64,000 nucleotides of DNA, from positions 62,001-126,000 of the forward strand of contig NZ_JARXWB010000021.1 of NCBI RefSeq assembly GCF_029892425.1, written 5' to 3'. Below the pieces are notes generated by a model that saw only the letters and a program-made list of their open reading frames with translations, had not been told where the DNA came from and ran no database searches. The stretch is from Bradyrhizobium sp. BR13661 (lineage in GTDB: Bacteria; Pseudomonadota; Alphaproteobacteria; Rhizobiales; Xanthobacteraceae). A program made the translations under genes and the position numbers. Below are positions 15,452 to 24,630 of the stretch, one piece after another. Position 1 is the first letter of the stretch. Each line of letters starts with the position of its first letter.

Positions 15452-16603
15452 TCAACCCGCGATCGCGCCGCGGACGGCGGCGATGATTCGTTCCTGATCG
15501 GCTTCGGTCAGATAGGCGTGCATCGGCAGGCTGATGACGTCCTGCGACAGGCTCTCGCAACCCGGCAGGCCGCCCTCAGCGACCGGATACAGCTTGTAGG
15601 CGGACTGCTGATGCATCGACTTGCCGTAATAGACCGCAGTCGGCACGCCCTGGGCCTTCAGCGCGGCGGCGAAGCCGTCGCGATCGGTGCCTTCAGGCAG
15701 GCGGATGGTGTACTGCGCCCAGACCGAGGTATTGCCGGGGCTGAGACGCGGCACGGTGACCACGTTGGACAGGCCCCTCGCATAGCGGTCGGCGACCTTG
15801 TTGCGGGCGGCGATCTCGTCGTCGAAGATCTTCAGCTTCTCGATCAGGATCGCGGCCTGCATGGTATCGAGCCGGCCGGTGAGGCCAAGTCGGACGTTGT
15901 CGTATTTGTCGACGCCCTGCCCGTGCACGCGGATGCTGCGCAGCGTCGCCGCGAGGTCGTCGTCATCAGTCAGGATTGCGCCGCCGTCGCCGAAGCAGCC
16001 CAGCGGCTTTGCCGGGAAGAAGCTGGTCGTGGTGGCGAGCCCGAAGGTGCCGAGCTTGCGCCCCTTGTAGCTCGCGCCAAAACCTTGCGCGGCGTCATCG
16101 ATCACGAACATGCCTTCAGCCCCGGCGATCTCGGCGATGGCATCGTGGTCGGCAGGCTGTCCGAACAGATCGACCGGAATGACCGCGACAGGCCTCAAAC
16201 CGGCCTTGCGCGCAGCCGCAATACCGCGCCTGAGCGACTCCGGGCTCATGTTGAAGGTCGTCTCATCGACGTCGACATAAACAGGCGTCGCGCCGGTCCG
16301 TGCCGCCGGCGACGCGGTCGCAATGAAGGTGAAGGAGGGACACAGCACCGCATCGCCGGGCCCGACGTTCTTCGCCATCAGCACCATCAGAAGCGCGTCG
16401 GTGCCGTTGGAGCAGGCCACCACGTGCTTGGCGCCGCAATAGGCCGCAAGCTGCTTCTCGAGTTCGAAGACCTCAGGGCCGTTGACGAACTGGCAGTGGT
16501 CCATCACGCGCTTGACGGCGGCGTCGAGCGAGGCGCCGAGCCGGGCGCGCTGCGAAGCGACGTCGATGAAGGGAATGGGTTCGGAACGCAGATGCTGGTT
16601 CAT
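15452..16603 (-). CDS. DegT/DnrJ/EryC1/StrS sugar aminotransferase (WbpE-like)
   Basis: 383 residues from the ATG with AAGG 7 bases upstream; an in-frame ATG 14 codons earlier is possible. PLP fold-type I sugar aminotransferase: CSNGTDALLMVL (about 60-71), CPSFTFIATA, DDAAQGFGA and the PLP lysine in SFFPAKPLGCFGDGGA, a stretch typical of WbpE/QdtB-type enzymes. It probably transfers an amino group to a 3-keto or 4-keto nucleotide sugar. Immediately downstream of a Gfo/Idh/MocA oxidoreductase, which would make the keto-sugar (WbpB/WbpE pairing). The 6-dehydrogenase and acetyltransferase of the complete WbpA-B-E-D route are not in the window. Confidence 0.88.
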   Translation of the reverse strand: MNQHLRSEPIPFIDVASQRARLGASLDAAVKRVMDHCQFVNGPEVFELEKQLAAYCGAKHVVACSNGTDALLMVLMAKNVGPGDAVLCPSFTFIATASPAARTGATPVYVDVDETTFNMSPESLRRGIAAARKAGLRPVAVIPVDLFGQPADHDAIAEIAGAEGMFVIDDAAQGFGASYKGRKLGTFGLATTTSFFPAKPLGCFGDGGAILTDDDDLAATLRSIRVHGQGVDKYDNVRLGLTGRLDTMQAAILIEKLKIFDDEIAARNKVADRYARGLSNVVTVPRLSPGNTSVWAQYTIRLPEGTDRDGFAAALKAQGVPTAVYYGKSMHQQSAYKLYPVAEGGLPGCESLSQDVISLPMHAYLTEADQERIIAAVRGAIAG

Positions 16604-16655
16604 GACGCCTTGTCGATTGTCTTGCGGGTTTTGAGCGGCCGACATGGAAAGGGTT

Positions 16656-17660
16656 TTAGCCGGCGACGCGGCGCGGGCCCTTGCGGGCGGGCGAGGTGGC
16701 GGCGGGCCGCGACGGCGTCTCGAGGCACTGCGTTGCGATCTCGAGGCTGGCGACGCCTTCGTCGCCGGTGACCGCCGGCGTCTCGCCGTTGCGCACGGCC
16801 TTGAGGAAGGCGATCAACTCGGCGCGCAGCGGCTCGTCATGGCCGACCGGCAGATGCCGCATCGAATAGCTGCCGTCCGGCTTGAAGCCGAAGCATTCGG
16901 TGACCTGGCGCGTCAGCAGATCGCCCATCACGTATTTGCCGCGCGTCGCGACCGTGACGCTGCGCGCCTTGAACGGCGTCAGCCAGTTCGTGTTGATGTG
17001 CGCGAGCACGCCGTTGGCGGTGCGGAACTGCAGCAGCGCGATGTCCTCGCGCTCGGCGACCGCGCTCGACAGCTGCGGCTGCACCTCGACGATGTCGGAT
17101 TCGGTGAACCAGCGGATCAGGTCGATGTCGTGCACGGCAAGATCGATGACGACGCCGACATTGGACATGCGCGGCGGGAACGGGCCGACGCGCGTGATCG
17201 CGATGGAGAGAATGTCCTCACCCGCGATCGCCTGCTTGACGGCGGCGACCGCCGGATTGAAGCGCTCGACATGGCCGACCATCAGCGTGACGCCGGCCTT
17301 TTGCGCGGCGGCGACGATCTCGCGGCCCTCTTCGACCGTGGACGCAATCGGCTTCTCGACCAGCACATGAGTGTTCCTGGCGATGCAGGCGAGCGAGACC
17401 TCGTGATGCAGATGGGTCGGCGCCGCGATGGTGACGGCATCGACGCCCTCGGCGAGGAGCTGGTCGAGCGTCTCGAAGCTCGCGCAATTGGCAAGCTCCA
17501 TCGCGCGCATCCGATGCGCCGGCGAAGGATCGACCACGCCGACCAGGCTGACGCCGGGCAGACCGCTCAGCACGCGCGCATGGTTGCTGCCCATCACGCC
17601 CGCTCCGATGACGCCGACGCGCAGGCCGGCCTTGGCCGGTTGTGATCCCTTGGAACTCAT
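16656..17660 (-). CDS. Gfo/Idh/MocA-family sugar dehydrogenase (WbpB-like)
   Basis: 334 residues. NAD-binding GVIGAGVMGSNHARVL at 16-31, the family motif EKPIAST with its catalytic lysine, and a C-terminal substrate domain with DLAVHDIDLIRW. The family oxidises a sugar hydroxyl; next to a WbpE-like aminotransferase this suggests C3 oxidation of a UDP-sugar for a 3-amino sugar of the O-antigen. The two genes are on the same strand with a short gap and are likely co-transcribed. The C-terminal 20 residues are basic and low-complexity. Confidence 0.85.
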   Translation of the reverse strand: MSSKGSQPAKAGLRVGVIGAGVMGSNHARVLSGLPGVSLVGVVDPSPAHRMRAMELANCASFETLDQLLAEGVDAVTIAAPTHLHHEVSLACIARNTHVLVEKPIASTVEEGREIVAAAQKAGVTLMVGHVERFNPAVAAVKQAIAGEDILSIAITRVGPFPPRMSNVGVVIDLAVHDIDLIRWFTESDIVEVQPQLSSAVAEREDIALLQFRTANGVLAHINTNWLTPFKARSVTVATRGKYVMGDLLTRQVTECFGFKPDGSYSMRHLPVGHDEPLRAELIAFLKAVRNGETPAVTGDEGVASLEIATQCLETPSRPAATSPARKGPRRVAG

Positions 17661-17842
17661 CTGAGCAAACCCCGATTCAACGCAAATCCCCGGGCCGCTT
17701 CTAGCACGGGTGCCACAGATGTGGCGAATGCCGGCCCAACAGCCCGGACACGATTTGATTCAAAAAATTACACGTTCTCCGGGCCTTAAGGCGCCCAAGG
17801 CGGGCTTTTCAGGCCCGGATCCCGTGATTCGGAGCTTGCTGG

Positions 17843-19261
17843 TTACGACCTTTGATAGTCGTCTTCAATCCGGATGATGTCGTCTTCCCCGAGATAGGAG
17901 CCGGTCTGGACCTCGATCAGTTCCAGCATGATCTTGCCGGGATTCTCCATCCGGTGGACCGCGCCCATCGGGATGTAGATGGACTCGTTCTCGTGCACCG
18001 TCTTCACGGTCTCGTTCACGGTGACGCGGGCCGCACCCCGGACCACGATCCAGTGCTCGGCGCGGTGGTGATGCTTCTGCAGCGACAGACGCCCGCCCGG
18101 CTTCACGACGATGCGCTTGACCTGGTGGCGCTCGCCATTGTCGACCGACTGGTAGCTGCCCCAGGGCCGGTGCACCTTGAGATGCTCTTCGGTGACCTTC
18201 GGCGCGACGGCTTTCAGCTTGGTCACGAGACGCTTCAGGCCGTTGGCATCCTTCTGCCGCGAGACCAGCACCGCATCCGCCGTCGCGACTACGACGAGAT
18301 CATCGACGCCTTCGAGCGCGACCAGCGCGGAATCGGTGGTGACGTTGCAGTTGCGTGAATCCTCGAACACGGCGGTGCCATGCGCGGCGTTGCCTTGCGC
18401 GTCCTTCTCCGACAATTCCCACACCGCGTGCCAGGATCCGACGTCGGACCAGCCGCACGACACCGGCACCACGGCGGCGCGCGAGGTCTTTTCCATCACG
18501 GCATAGTCGATCGAGATCGCCTTGGCCGCGCCGAAAGCCTTCGGCTCCAACGTCACGAAGCCGAGATCGCGGCCGGCATTGGCAACCGCTGAGGACACCG
18601 CATCCACGCTCGCCGCATCGACCTTGCGGTATTCGTCGAGCAGCAGCGCTGCCGGGAACATGAAGTTGCCGCTGTTCCAGAGATAACCGGAACTGACGTA
18701 ATCGGCGGCCTTCACCGCATCCGGCTTTTCGACGAAGCGCGCAACCGCGTGCACTTCGCCCGTGATCACTTCACCCGGGCTGATATAGCCGTATTCGGTC
18801 GCGGGCCGCTCCGGCTTGACGCCGAAGGTGACGATGCGCCCGGTGCTCGCGGCCGCGAGGCCCTCGCGGCAGGCCGCGACGAAGGCGGCGTTGTCCTGCA
18901 CGACGTGGTCGGCGGCAAGCGCCAGCACGATCGCTTCACTGGTGCGCGTTTGCGCGAACACGGCTCCGGCGGCGATCGCGGGGCCGGAATCGCGGCGCAT
19001 CGGCTCGAGGAGCACGTCGGCCTCGATGCCGATCTCGGCGAGCTGCTCCAGCACCATGAAGCGATAGGAGGCGTTGGTGATGACAACAGGGCGATCGAAC
19101 AGCGCGGCGTCGGAGACGCGCAGCAATGTGTCCTGGAAGGTCGAGCGCGCGCCGAACAGCGGCAGGAACTGTTTTGGGCGCACCTCGCGCGAGGCCGGCC
19201 ACAGCCGCGTGCCGGCACCGCCACACATGACCAGGGGGATAATGCGTTTGTCCATCGCCAT
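17843..19261 (-). CDS. manC: Mannose-1-phosphate guanylyltransferase / mannose-6-phosphate isomerase
   Basis: 472 residues. Pyrophosphorylase signature LVMCGGAGTRLWPASREVRP at the N-terminus and a C-terminal cupin (about 350-470) with WGSYQSVDNG, HHHRAEHWIVVRG and IPMGAVHRMEN, the type II phosphomannose isomerase part. It makes GDP-mannose for LPS/EPS. ATG 19261 is chosen because AAGG lies 6 bases upstream; ATG 19255 is the alternative. The start is one base after the stop of the upstream epimerase (TGA-A-ATG), so the pair is coupled. A 180-base gap downstream holds only weak hairpins. Confidence 0.92.
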   Translation of the reverse strand: MAMDKRIIPLVMCGGAGTRLWPASREVRPKQFLPLFGARSTFQDTLLRVSDAALFDRPVVITNASYRFMVLEQLAEIGIEADVLLEPMRRDSGPAIAAGAVFAQTRTSEAIVLALAADHVVQDNAAFVAACREGLAAASTGRIVTFGVKPERPATEYGYISPGEVITGEVHAVARFVEKPDAVKAADYVSSGYLWNSGNFMFPAALLLDEYRKVDAASVDAVSSAVANAGRDLGFVTLEPKAFGAAKAISIDYAVMEKTSRAAVVPVSCGWSDVGSWHAVWELSEKDAQGNAAHGTAVFEDSRNCNVTTDSALVALEGVDDLVVVATADAVLVSRQKDANGLKRLVTKLKAVAPKVTEEHLKVHRPWGSYQSVDNGERHQVKRIVVKPGGRLSLQKHHHRAEHWIVVRGAARVTVNETVKTVHENESIYIPMGAVHRMENPGKIMLELIEVQTGSYLGEDDIIRIEDDYQRS

Positions 19262-19262
19262 T

Positions 19263-20252
19263 TCAAACCTTGTAGTAGTCCCGATACCAGGTGACAAAAT
19301 TGTGGACTCCGTGCTCGATCGGCGTTGACGGTGCAAAGCCGGTGTCGCGCATCAGATCCTCGACATCCGCGAACGTTTCCACCACGTCTCCGGGCTGCAT
19401 CGGCAGCGATTCCTTGACCGCCGTCCGACCCAGCTCCCGCTCCAGAAGTCCAACGAGATGCATCAGCTCTTCAGGGCGGTGGTTTCCGACATTGTAGAGC
19501 CGAGACGGCGCATTTGCGGCAGCCGGATTATCCGCAGGCACAAGATCGATCAGCTTGGATACTACACGTGTGACGTCGTCAACATAGGTGAAGTCGCGGC
19601 GCATCCTGCCATGGTTAAAGAGCCGGATCGGCTTGCCCGCCATGATGGCGTTTACGAAGAGAAACATGGCCATATCGGGCCGTCCCCACGGGCCGTAGAT
19701 GGTAAAGAAACGCAAGCCCGTGACCGGCAGCCGGTACAGATGGCTGTAGGACTGCGCCATCACCTCGTTCGCCTTCTTGGTCGCGGCATAGAAGCTCACG
19801 GGATGATCGGTCCGGTCCTGCACGGAAAATGGCAGTTTGGTGTTGGCGCCATAAACGGATGATGACGAGGCGTAGACGAGATGACGACAACCGTTGTTCC
19901 GGCAGCCCTCGAGCACGTTGAGGAAGCCTTGCAGGTTGGACTCGACGTAGCTCTGCGGGTGGTCGATCGAATAACGCACACCGGCCTGGGCTGCGAGATG
20001 CACGACCTCGGCAAAGCGATGCCGCGCAAACAGCGCCGCCATCGTCTCGCGATCGGCGAGGTCCGCCCGCACGAAGGAGAAGCGTTCCTCCTTCTCGAGC
20101 AGCGCGAGGCGCGCCTGTTTCAGCGCCGGATCGTAATAGCTGTTGAGACTGTCGAGGCCGACCACGGCCCGCCCCTCGGCCAGCAGCTGCCGGGCCACGT
20201 GAAAGCCGATGAAACCGGCGGCGCCCGTCACCAAAATCGTCCGATCCGTCAT
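19263..20252 (-). CDS. NAD-dependent epimerase, UDP-glucuronate 4-epimerase-like (LspL type)
   Basis: 329 residues, extended SDR: VTGAAGFIGFHVARQL (8-23), catalytic SSSVYG and YAATKKANE (YxxxK), LRFFTIYGPWGRPDMA and DFTYVDDV. The GPWGRPDMA box and the length match UDP-glucuronate 4-epimerases such as rhizobial LspL, which supply UDP-galacturonate for LPS core and O-chain. Overlap-coupled to manC. The divergent 224-base region upstream would hold promoters for this operon and the membrane protein gene at 20477. Confidence 0.87.
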   Translation of the reverse strand: MTDRTILVTGAAGFIGFHVARQLLAEGRAVVGLDSLNSYYDPALKQARLALLEKEERFSFVRADLADRETMAALFARHRFAEVVHLAAQAGVRYSIDHPQSYVESNLQGFLNVLEGCRNNGCRHLVYASSSSVYGANTKLPFSVQDRTDHPVSFYAATKKANEVMAQSYSHLYRLPVTGLRFFTIYGPWGRPDMAMFLFVNAIMAGKPIRLFNHGRMRRDFTYVDDVTRVVSKLIDLVPADNPAAANAPSRLYNVGNHRPEELMHLVGLLERELGRTAVKESLPMQPGDVVETFADVEDLMRDTGFAPSTPIEHGVHNFVTWYRDYYKV

Positions 20253-20476
20253 CGTGTTCCCAAGCGATCCCAGAGGCCTGCCCGCGGCGCCTCTTTAGCC
20301 GGTATCGAGGGGGCGCAACAGCCCTCAGACCGACATAACGTCTCTCGCAAGCGCTCGCATAAGTGCTCTGATCAGGGCTATTGCAAGATCGGCGCCAAGA
20401 CCATACCAAAGCGGCCAAATTCGGCGCCTGGCGTCGGGTGACCTCAACCTTCGCCAACCCTGTTCATGCGGGCGAG

Positions 20477-21436
20477 ATGCGCCGAATCCTGCTTTCGACG
20501 GCAAAAATCCTGATCTCCGCGGCGCTGCTGTATCTGGCGTTGCGCAAGGTCGACCTGACCGAGCTGTTGTCGCGCTTCACCGCGTCAAGCCTGTTCTGGA
20601 TCGGCATGGCGATTTCAGCGACATTCCTGCAGATATTCGTCGGAGTGCTGCGCTGGCGCGAGGTCAGCGCCGCATGCGGCGCGCCGCTCGAGCTCGGCCG
20701 CGCCATGCGCTACAACGTGATCGGCTCCTTCTTCAACCAGACCCTGCCGTCCGCGATCGGCGGCGATGCGGTCCGGCTGTGGCTGGTGGCGCGCGCCGGC
20801 GCCGGATGGCGCGCTGCGACCTATTCGATCTTCGTCGATCGCGCGATCGGCCTCGTCGCCCTCGCAATCCTCATCGTCGCGAGCCTGCCCTGGAGCTACC
20901 GGCTCATCACCGATCCGAACGGCCGCTCGGCGCTGCTCTTCGTCGACTTCGCGGCGCTTGCGGGCGGCATCGGCTTTCTGATCTTCGGCGCGCTGAAATG
21001 GCGCTGGCTGAAGACGTGGTGGGCCACCCACCACATCCACGCCTGTGCCGTCATCGCCAACCGCGTCGTCTTCAACCGCACCCGCGGGCCGATCGTCGCG
21101 CTCCTGTCGCTGCTGGTCCACGTGCTCGCGGTCGTCATCGCCTGGTGCGTGGTGCAGTCGATCGCTGCCCCGGTCAGCTTCGCCCAGGTCTTCCTGCTGG
21201 TGCCGCCGGTGATGCTGATCACCTTGATGCCGATCTCGATCGCCGGCTGGGGCGTCCGCGAGGCCAGCATGAGTCTGGCCTTCGGCTTCGCGGGGCTTGC
21301 CGCCAACGAAGGCGTCAATGTCTCGCTGCTGTTCGGCGCAGTCTCCTTCATCGTCGGCGCGTTCGGCGGCCTGGTCTGGATCCTGAGCGCCGAGAAAGCC
21401 GCGCAGGGCTCGGCCCAGCTCGGGGTTCCGGAGTGA
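20477..21436 (+). CDS. Flippase-like integral membrane protein (lysylphosphatidylglycerol synthase TM domain / UPF0104)
   Basis: 319 residues from ATG 20477. About eight predicted membrane helices; conserved family blocks include NVIGSFFNQTLPSAIGGDAVR and SIAGWGVREASMSLAFG. Family members occur next to glycosyltransferases and are suspected lipid-linked glycan or phospholipid translocases; the LPG synthase soluble domain is absent. Its last codon overlaps the next gene start (GTGA), so it is coupled to the sugar-1-phosphate transferase. That pairing hints at handling of the polyprenyl-linked product. Function remains unproven. Confidence 0.75.
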   Translation: MRRILLSTAKILISAALLYLALRKVDLTELLSRFTASSLFWIGMAISATFLQIFVGVLRWREVSAACGAPLELGRAMRYNVIGSFFNQTLPSAIGGDAVRLWLVARAGAGWRAATYSIFVDRAIGLVALAILIVASLPWSYRLITDPNGRSALLFVDFAALAGGIGFLIFGALKWRWLKTWWATHHIHACAVIANRVVFNRTRGPIVALLSLLVHVLAVVIAWCVVQSIAAPVSFAQVFLLVPPVMLITLMPISIAGWGVREASMSLAFGFAGLAANEGVNVSLLFGAVSFIVGAFGGLVWILSAEKAAQGSAQLGVPE

Positions 21437-22452
21437 CGACGTTCTTCGCGCCGCAGGGAGGGACGACCGGACTGGTGCTGCTCGCGCTCGCGCCGGCTGT
21501 GCTGGCTGCGCTGATCTCCGCCTGCACCACCTGGCTGAGCATGCCGCTGCTACAGCGTTACGCGCTGGCTCGTCCGAACGCGCGTTCGTCGCACAAAGTC
21601 CCGACACCGCAGGGCGCGGGCATCGCGGTTGTCGCAGCCACCCTGCTCGTGGCTGGGGCTCTCGCCTGGATCCCGCTGCCCGTGATCGGCTCGGCCCTGC
21701 TGCTGGCCGCGGTCGGGCTCGTCGACGACATCAGGCCTCTGCCTGTCGTGCTCCGGCTCCTGTTGCAGGCGGGAGCTGTTGCCGCCGTCGTCTTCACGAC
21801 ACCGGAAACGCTACGGATCGTTCCAGTCCTGCCGCTTGTCGTTGAACGAATCCTCATTCTCCTCGGCGCCGTCTGGTTCGTGAACCTCGTCAATTTCATG
21901 GACGGGCTCGACCTGATGACGGTGGCGGAGGTGGTGCCTGTGACGGCCGCGCTCGGGCTGCTCGGCTGGTCTGGCGACCTCTCGCTGTCCGCCGCGCTGC
22001 TCGCCACCGCCCTGTGCGGCGCCATGCTCGGCTTTGCGCCCTTCAACAAGCCGGTCGCAAAAGTCTTCCTGGGCGATGTCGGCAGCCTGCCGATCGGGCT
22101 TCTGGTCGGCTGGTGCCTGCTCGAGCTTGCCTGGCACGGGCAACCCGCCGCCGCGCTGCTGCTGCCGGCCTATTACCTCGCGGATGCCACCATCACGCTG
22201 TTCCGCCGCATCGCGCGCCGCGAGCAATTCTGGTCGCCGCATCGTTCGCACTTCTACCAGCGTGCCACCGACAACGGCTTCACAGTGTCCCGTGTCACCG
22301 GCGACGTGTTTGCGCTCAACCTCGCACTGGCGGCACTTGCGCTCCTCACGGTCCGCGCCGGCTCGGTGACGATCACGCTGATCGCGCTGCTGGCGGCCGC
22401 GATGGCGGTCGCTTTCGTGCTGCTGCGGTTCTCGCGCCCTCAGGCGTCCTGA
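21433..22452 (+). CDS. Polyprenyl-phosphate N-acetylhexosamine-1-phosphate transferase (WecA/WreU type)
   Basis: 339 residues from GTG 21433, overlapping the upstream stop by four bases. Multi-pass PNPT family: VGLVDDIRPLP (Mg-binding DD), NLVNFMDGLD, KVFLGDVGSLPIG and the loop HRSHFYQR, equivalent to the WecA HxHH/HRxHxY region. It would start O-unit synthesis by transferring a HexNAc-1-P to undecaprenyl phosphate. With the adjacent 4,6-dehydratase and 4-ketoreductase it resembles rhizobial WreU, where the sugar is QuiNAc (inference). Its 3-prime end overlaps the convergent SDR gene by 13 bases. Confidence 0.86.
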   Translation: MTTFFAPQGGTTGLVLLALAPAVLAALISACTTWLSMPLLQRYALARPNARSSHKVPTPQGAGIAVVAATLLVAGALAWIPLPVIGSALLLAAVGLVDDIRPLPVVLRLLLQAGAVAAVVFTTPETLRIVPVLPLVVERILILLGAVWFVNLVNFMDGLDLMTVAEVVPVTAALGLLGWSGDLSLSAALLATALCGAMLGFAPFNKPVAKVFLGDVGSLPIGLLVGWCLLELAWHGQPAAALLLPAYYLADATITLFRRIARREQFWSPHRSHFYQRATDNGFTVSRVTGDVFALNLALAALALLTVRAGSVTITLIALLAAAMAVAFVLLRFSRPQAS

Positions 22453-23387
22453 GCCGACAGCGCCAGGCGAAGTCCCTCGTCGAGCGACACCTCCGGCTGC
22501 CATCCCGTCGCGATCGCCTTGGACACGTCGAGCTCGAGCGAGCCGATCAGGCTGTCATGCGTATCCTGCCGGCCCAGCACGACGAGCAGTGAGCCCAACA
22601 ATTTCGGCGGCATCCCGAACAGACGCGGGCTCTTGCCGGACGCCTTGGCCAGACGCTCGATGAATTCCGGCGTCGAGATCTGCTCCCTGTCAGCCACCAG
22701 AAATATCTCGAAATTGCTCGCGGGGTCGGGCTCGGCAAGCCTGAACCGGATGAAGGACGAGAGGTTCTGCACCGCCAGGAAGGCGCGATGATTGCGGATC
22801 GCGGCAAAGGGCAGCGGCAATCCCAAATTCACCGCGCGCGTCAGCAGCGCGAAATTACCCTTGGCGCCCGCGCCATAGACCAGCGGCGGCCTGATCACCG
22901 AGATCTTCATGTCGCTGTCGCGCGCCAGCGTCCGCAAGCCTGCCTCGGCCGCGGCCTTGGACATGCCGTAAAGGCTGCGCGGCGTCAGGACATCGCCCTC
23001 GCTGAACGGAGCCCGGCCCTGGTTGCTCCGGCCATGGACGAGAACCGTGCTGACGAAGATGAACCGGCGCACGCCGGCCCTGGCCGCAGAGCGCGCCAGA
23101 TGCAGCGTCCCGGTGATGTTGACGTTGCGGTAGAGCTGGACCGCATGCTCCTCGTGCTTGTGATGCACGCGCGCGGCGAGATGGACGACCGCGTCGACGC
23201 CCTCCAGCGCGGCTGTCCAATCGGTATCGGGGCCGATCGATTTGATCACGACCTCGTCGTCCAAGCCCTCCGGGCTGCGGACCGCACGGCGGACCGACCA
23301 TCCTTCGCGCGCCAGCGCGGGCGCGACGTGGCGGCCGACGAAGCCGCTCGCTCCCGTCACCAGCACGACCGGTTTCCGTGTGCTCAT
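22440..23387 (-). CDS. NAD-dependent SDR, probable UDP-4-keto-6-deoxy-HexNAc reductase (WreQ/WbpV-like)
   Basis: 315 residues. VTGASGFVGRHVAPAL (10-25), catalytic VSTVLVHG (serine/threonine) and YGMSKAAAE (YxxxK). The sequence type matches WbpV/WreQ reductases that convert the 4-keto product of a WbpM-like dehydratase into UDP-QuiNAc or UDP-FucNAc. It follows a glycosyltransferase with a four-base ATGA overlap and shares the cluster with such a dehydratase (24631-26541). Whether it reduces or epimerises is inferred from context. Confidence 0.8.
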   Translation of the reverse strand: MSTRKPVVLVTGASGFVGRHVAPALAREGWSVRRAVRSPEGLDDEVVIKSIGPDTDWTAALEGVDAVVHLAARVHHKHEEHAVQLYRNVNITGTLHLARSAARAGVRRFIFVSTVLVHGRSNQGRAPFSEGDVLTPRSLYGMSKAAAEAGLRTLARDSDMKISVIRPPLVYGAGAKGNFALLTRAVNLGLPLPFAAIRNHRAFLAVQNLSSFIRFRLAEPDPASNFEIFLVADREQISTPEFIERLAKASGKSPRLFGMPPKLLGSLLVVLGRQDTHDSLIGSLELDVSKAIATGWQPEVSLDEGLRLALSAQDA

Positions 23388-24628
23388 CGTTGCTCCGAAA
23401 GAACAGGGTTGCGCAACAACTCGTCGATCACACCGGCATAGGCGTTCATCGCAACATTGCGATCGAATCTCGCGGCCGCCTTCACCGCCCGCGCCGCCAT
23501 GGCGCCGTCAAGGGAATGCGATGCGGTGCGGATCGCGTCTGCGAGCTGATCGGCACGGCCCGGCGTCACCACCCAGCCGAGCCCGTTCTCGACCACCGTC
23601 AGGGCGGCCTCGGCCTCGGGCTCCGAGACCAGCACGACGGGGCGGCCGACGGCCAGCAGATTATAGAAGCGGCTTGGAACCGACACCCCCGCCACGTCCT
23701 TCCGGTACGGGATGACCCAGAGGTCGGCCGCGGCCAGGAATGCCTCGAGCTCGGCATCCTGGACCCGCGCCACGAAGCGGACGTTGGGCAGGTTGGCCTC
23801 GTTCTGCAATTGCTTCAGCCGCTCGAAGCCGATGCCCCAGCCGGAGAGCAGGAAACGAATGTCCGGCTCGTCCTTGAGCAGGCGCGCCGCCTCGAACACG
23901 ATGTCAGGATCATGGGTGAAGCCGAGATTGCCTGACAGCCCGACGATGAAGCGGGCCTCCATTGTCTTGCGGAATGGATTGTCCGATGTCAGCGGCCGTG
24001 CCGCGGGCACGAGCGTCGCCCAGTTCGGGATGAAGCGGATCTTGTTCCGCGTCATGCCGGCATAGGCGAGCAGCGGCGCTTCCGCATCGCGGCCGATGGT
24101 GATGACGGCATTGAGCGCACGGAACATCAGGCTGTTGGCGGCGCGCATCACGCCTGCCACGACCGAACGCGGCTTCAACAGGCCGGCCATCACCAGCACG
24201 TCGGGAAAGAGGTCGTGCAGGATCAGCGCCGAGCGCGCGCCCTTGAGCCATGCGGCAGCCGCGACAGTGTAGGGCAGCATGAATGGCGCGGTGACGGTGA
24301 GCACGACGTCGCCGTGCCGCAAGCACCGCAGCAGCGCGATGAAGATGCGCAGCGCAAACAGCAGCTCCGACAAGCCGCGACGGACCAGCGCCGCCTTTCC
24401 CGCCATCCGGTTCTTGACGGCGACGACGCGCGGCTTGCCCGGACCGGTCTGCGATTCCGGCAGCGCGCCCGGCGAGCCGGACAGCACGACGACCTCGTGC
24501 TCCCTAGCGAGGCGACAGGCGATCTCGGCCATGATCGCCGCGGTCGTGCTCGGATCCGGCGGATAATGCTGGCTCGCGACGACGATCTTGCCCGCGATCT
24601 TGCCTTCGATCTTGTCTAGAGGCTGCAT
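23384..24628 (-). CDS. Glycosyltransferase family 4 (WbuB-like)
   Basis: 414 residues from the ATG at 24628; the upstream extension overlaps the neighbour and looks spurious. GT-B fold: N-terminal VVASQHYPPDPSTTAAIMAE, C-terminal GLSGNLGFTHD and VPSRFYNLLAVGRPVV, which is the WbuB-type variant of the nucleotide-sugar site. WbuB-like enzymes add the second sugar (for example L-FucNAc) to polyprenyl-PP-HexNAc. Starts two bases after the stop of the dehydratase gene and overlaps the next start by four bases, so it lies in a tight operon. Confidence 0.86.
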   Translation of the reverse strand: MQPLDKIEGKIAGKIVVASQHYPPDPSTTAAIMAEIACRLAREHEVVVLSGSPGALPESQTGPGKPRVVAVKNRMAGKAALVRRGLSELLFALRIFIALLRCLRHGDVVLTVTAPFMLPYTVAAAAWLKGARSALILHDLFPDVLVMAGLLKPRSVVAGVMRAANSLMFRALNAVITIGRDAEAPLLAYAGMTRNKIRFIPNWATLVPAARPLTSDNPFRKTMEARFIVGLSGNLGFTHDPDIVFEAARLLKDEPDIRFLLSGWGIGFERLKQLQNEANLPNVRFVARVQDAELEAFLAAADLWVIPYRKDVAGVSVPSRFYNLLAVGRPVVLVSEPEAEAALTVVENGLGWVVTPGRADQLADAIRTASHSLDGAMAARAVKAAARFDRNVAMNAYAGVIDELLRNPVLSEQR

Positions 24629-24630
24629 GG

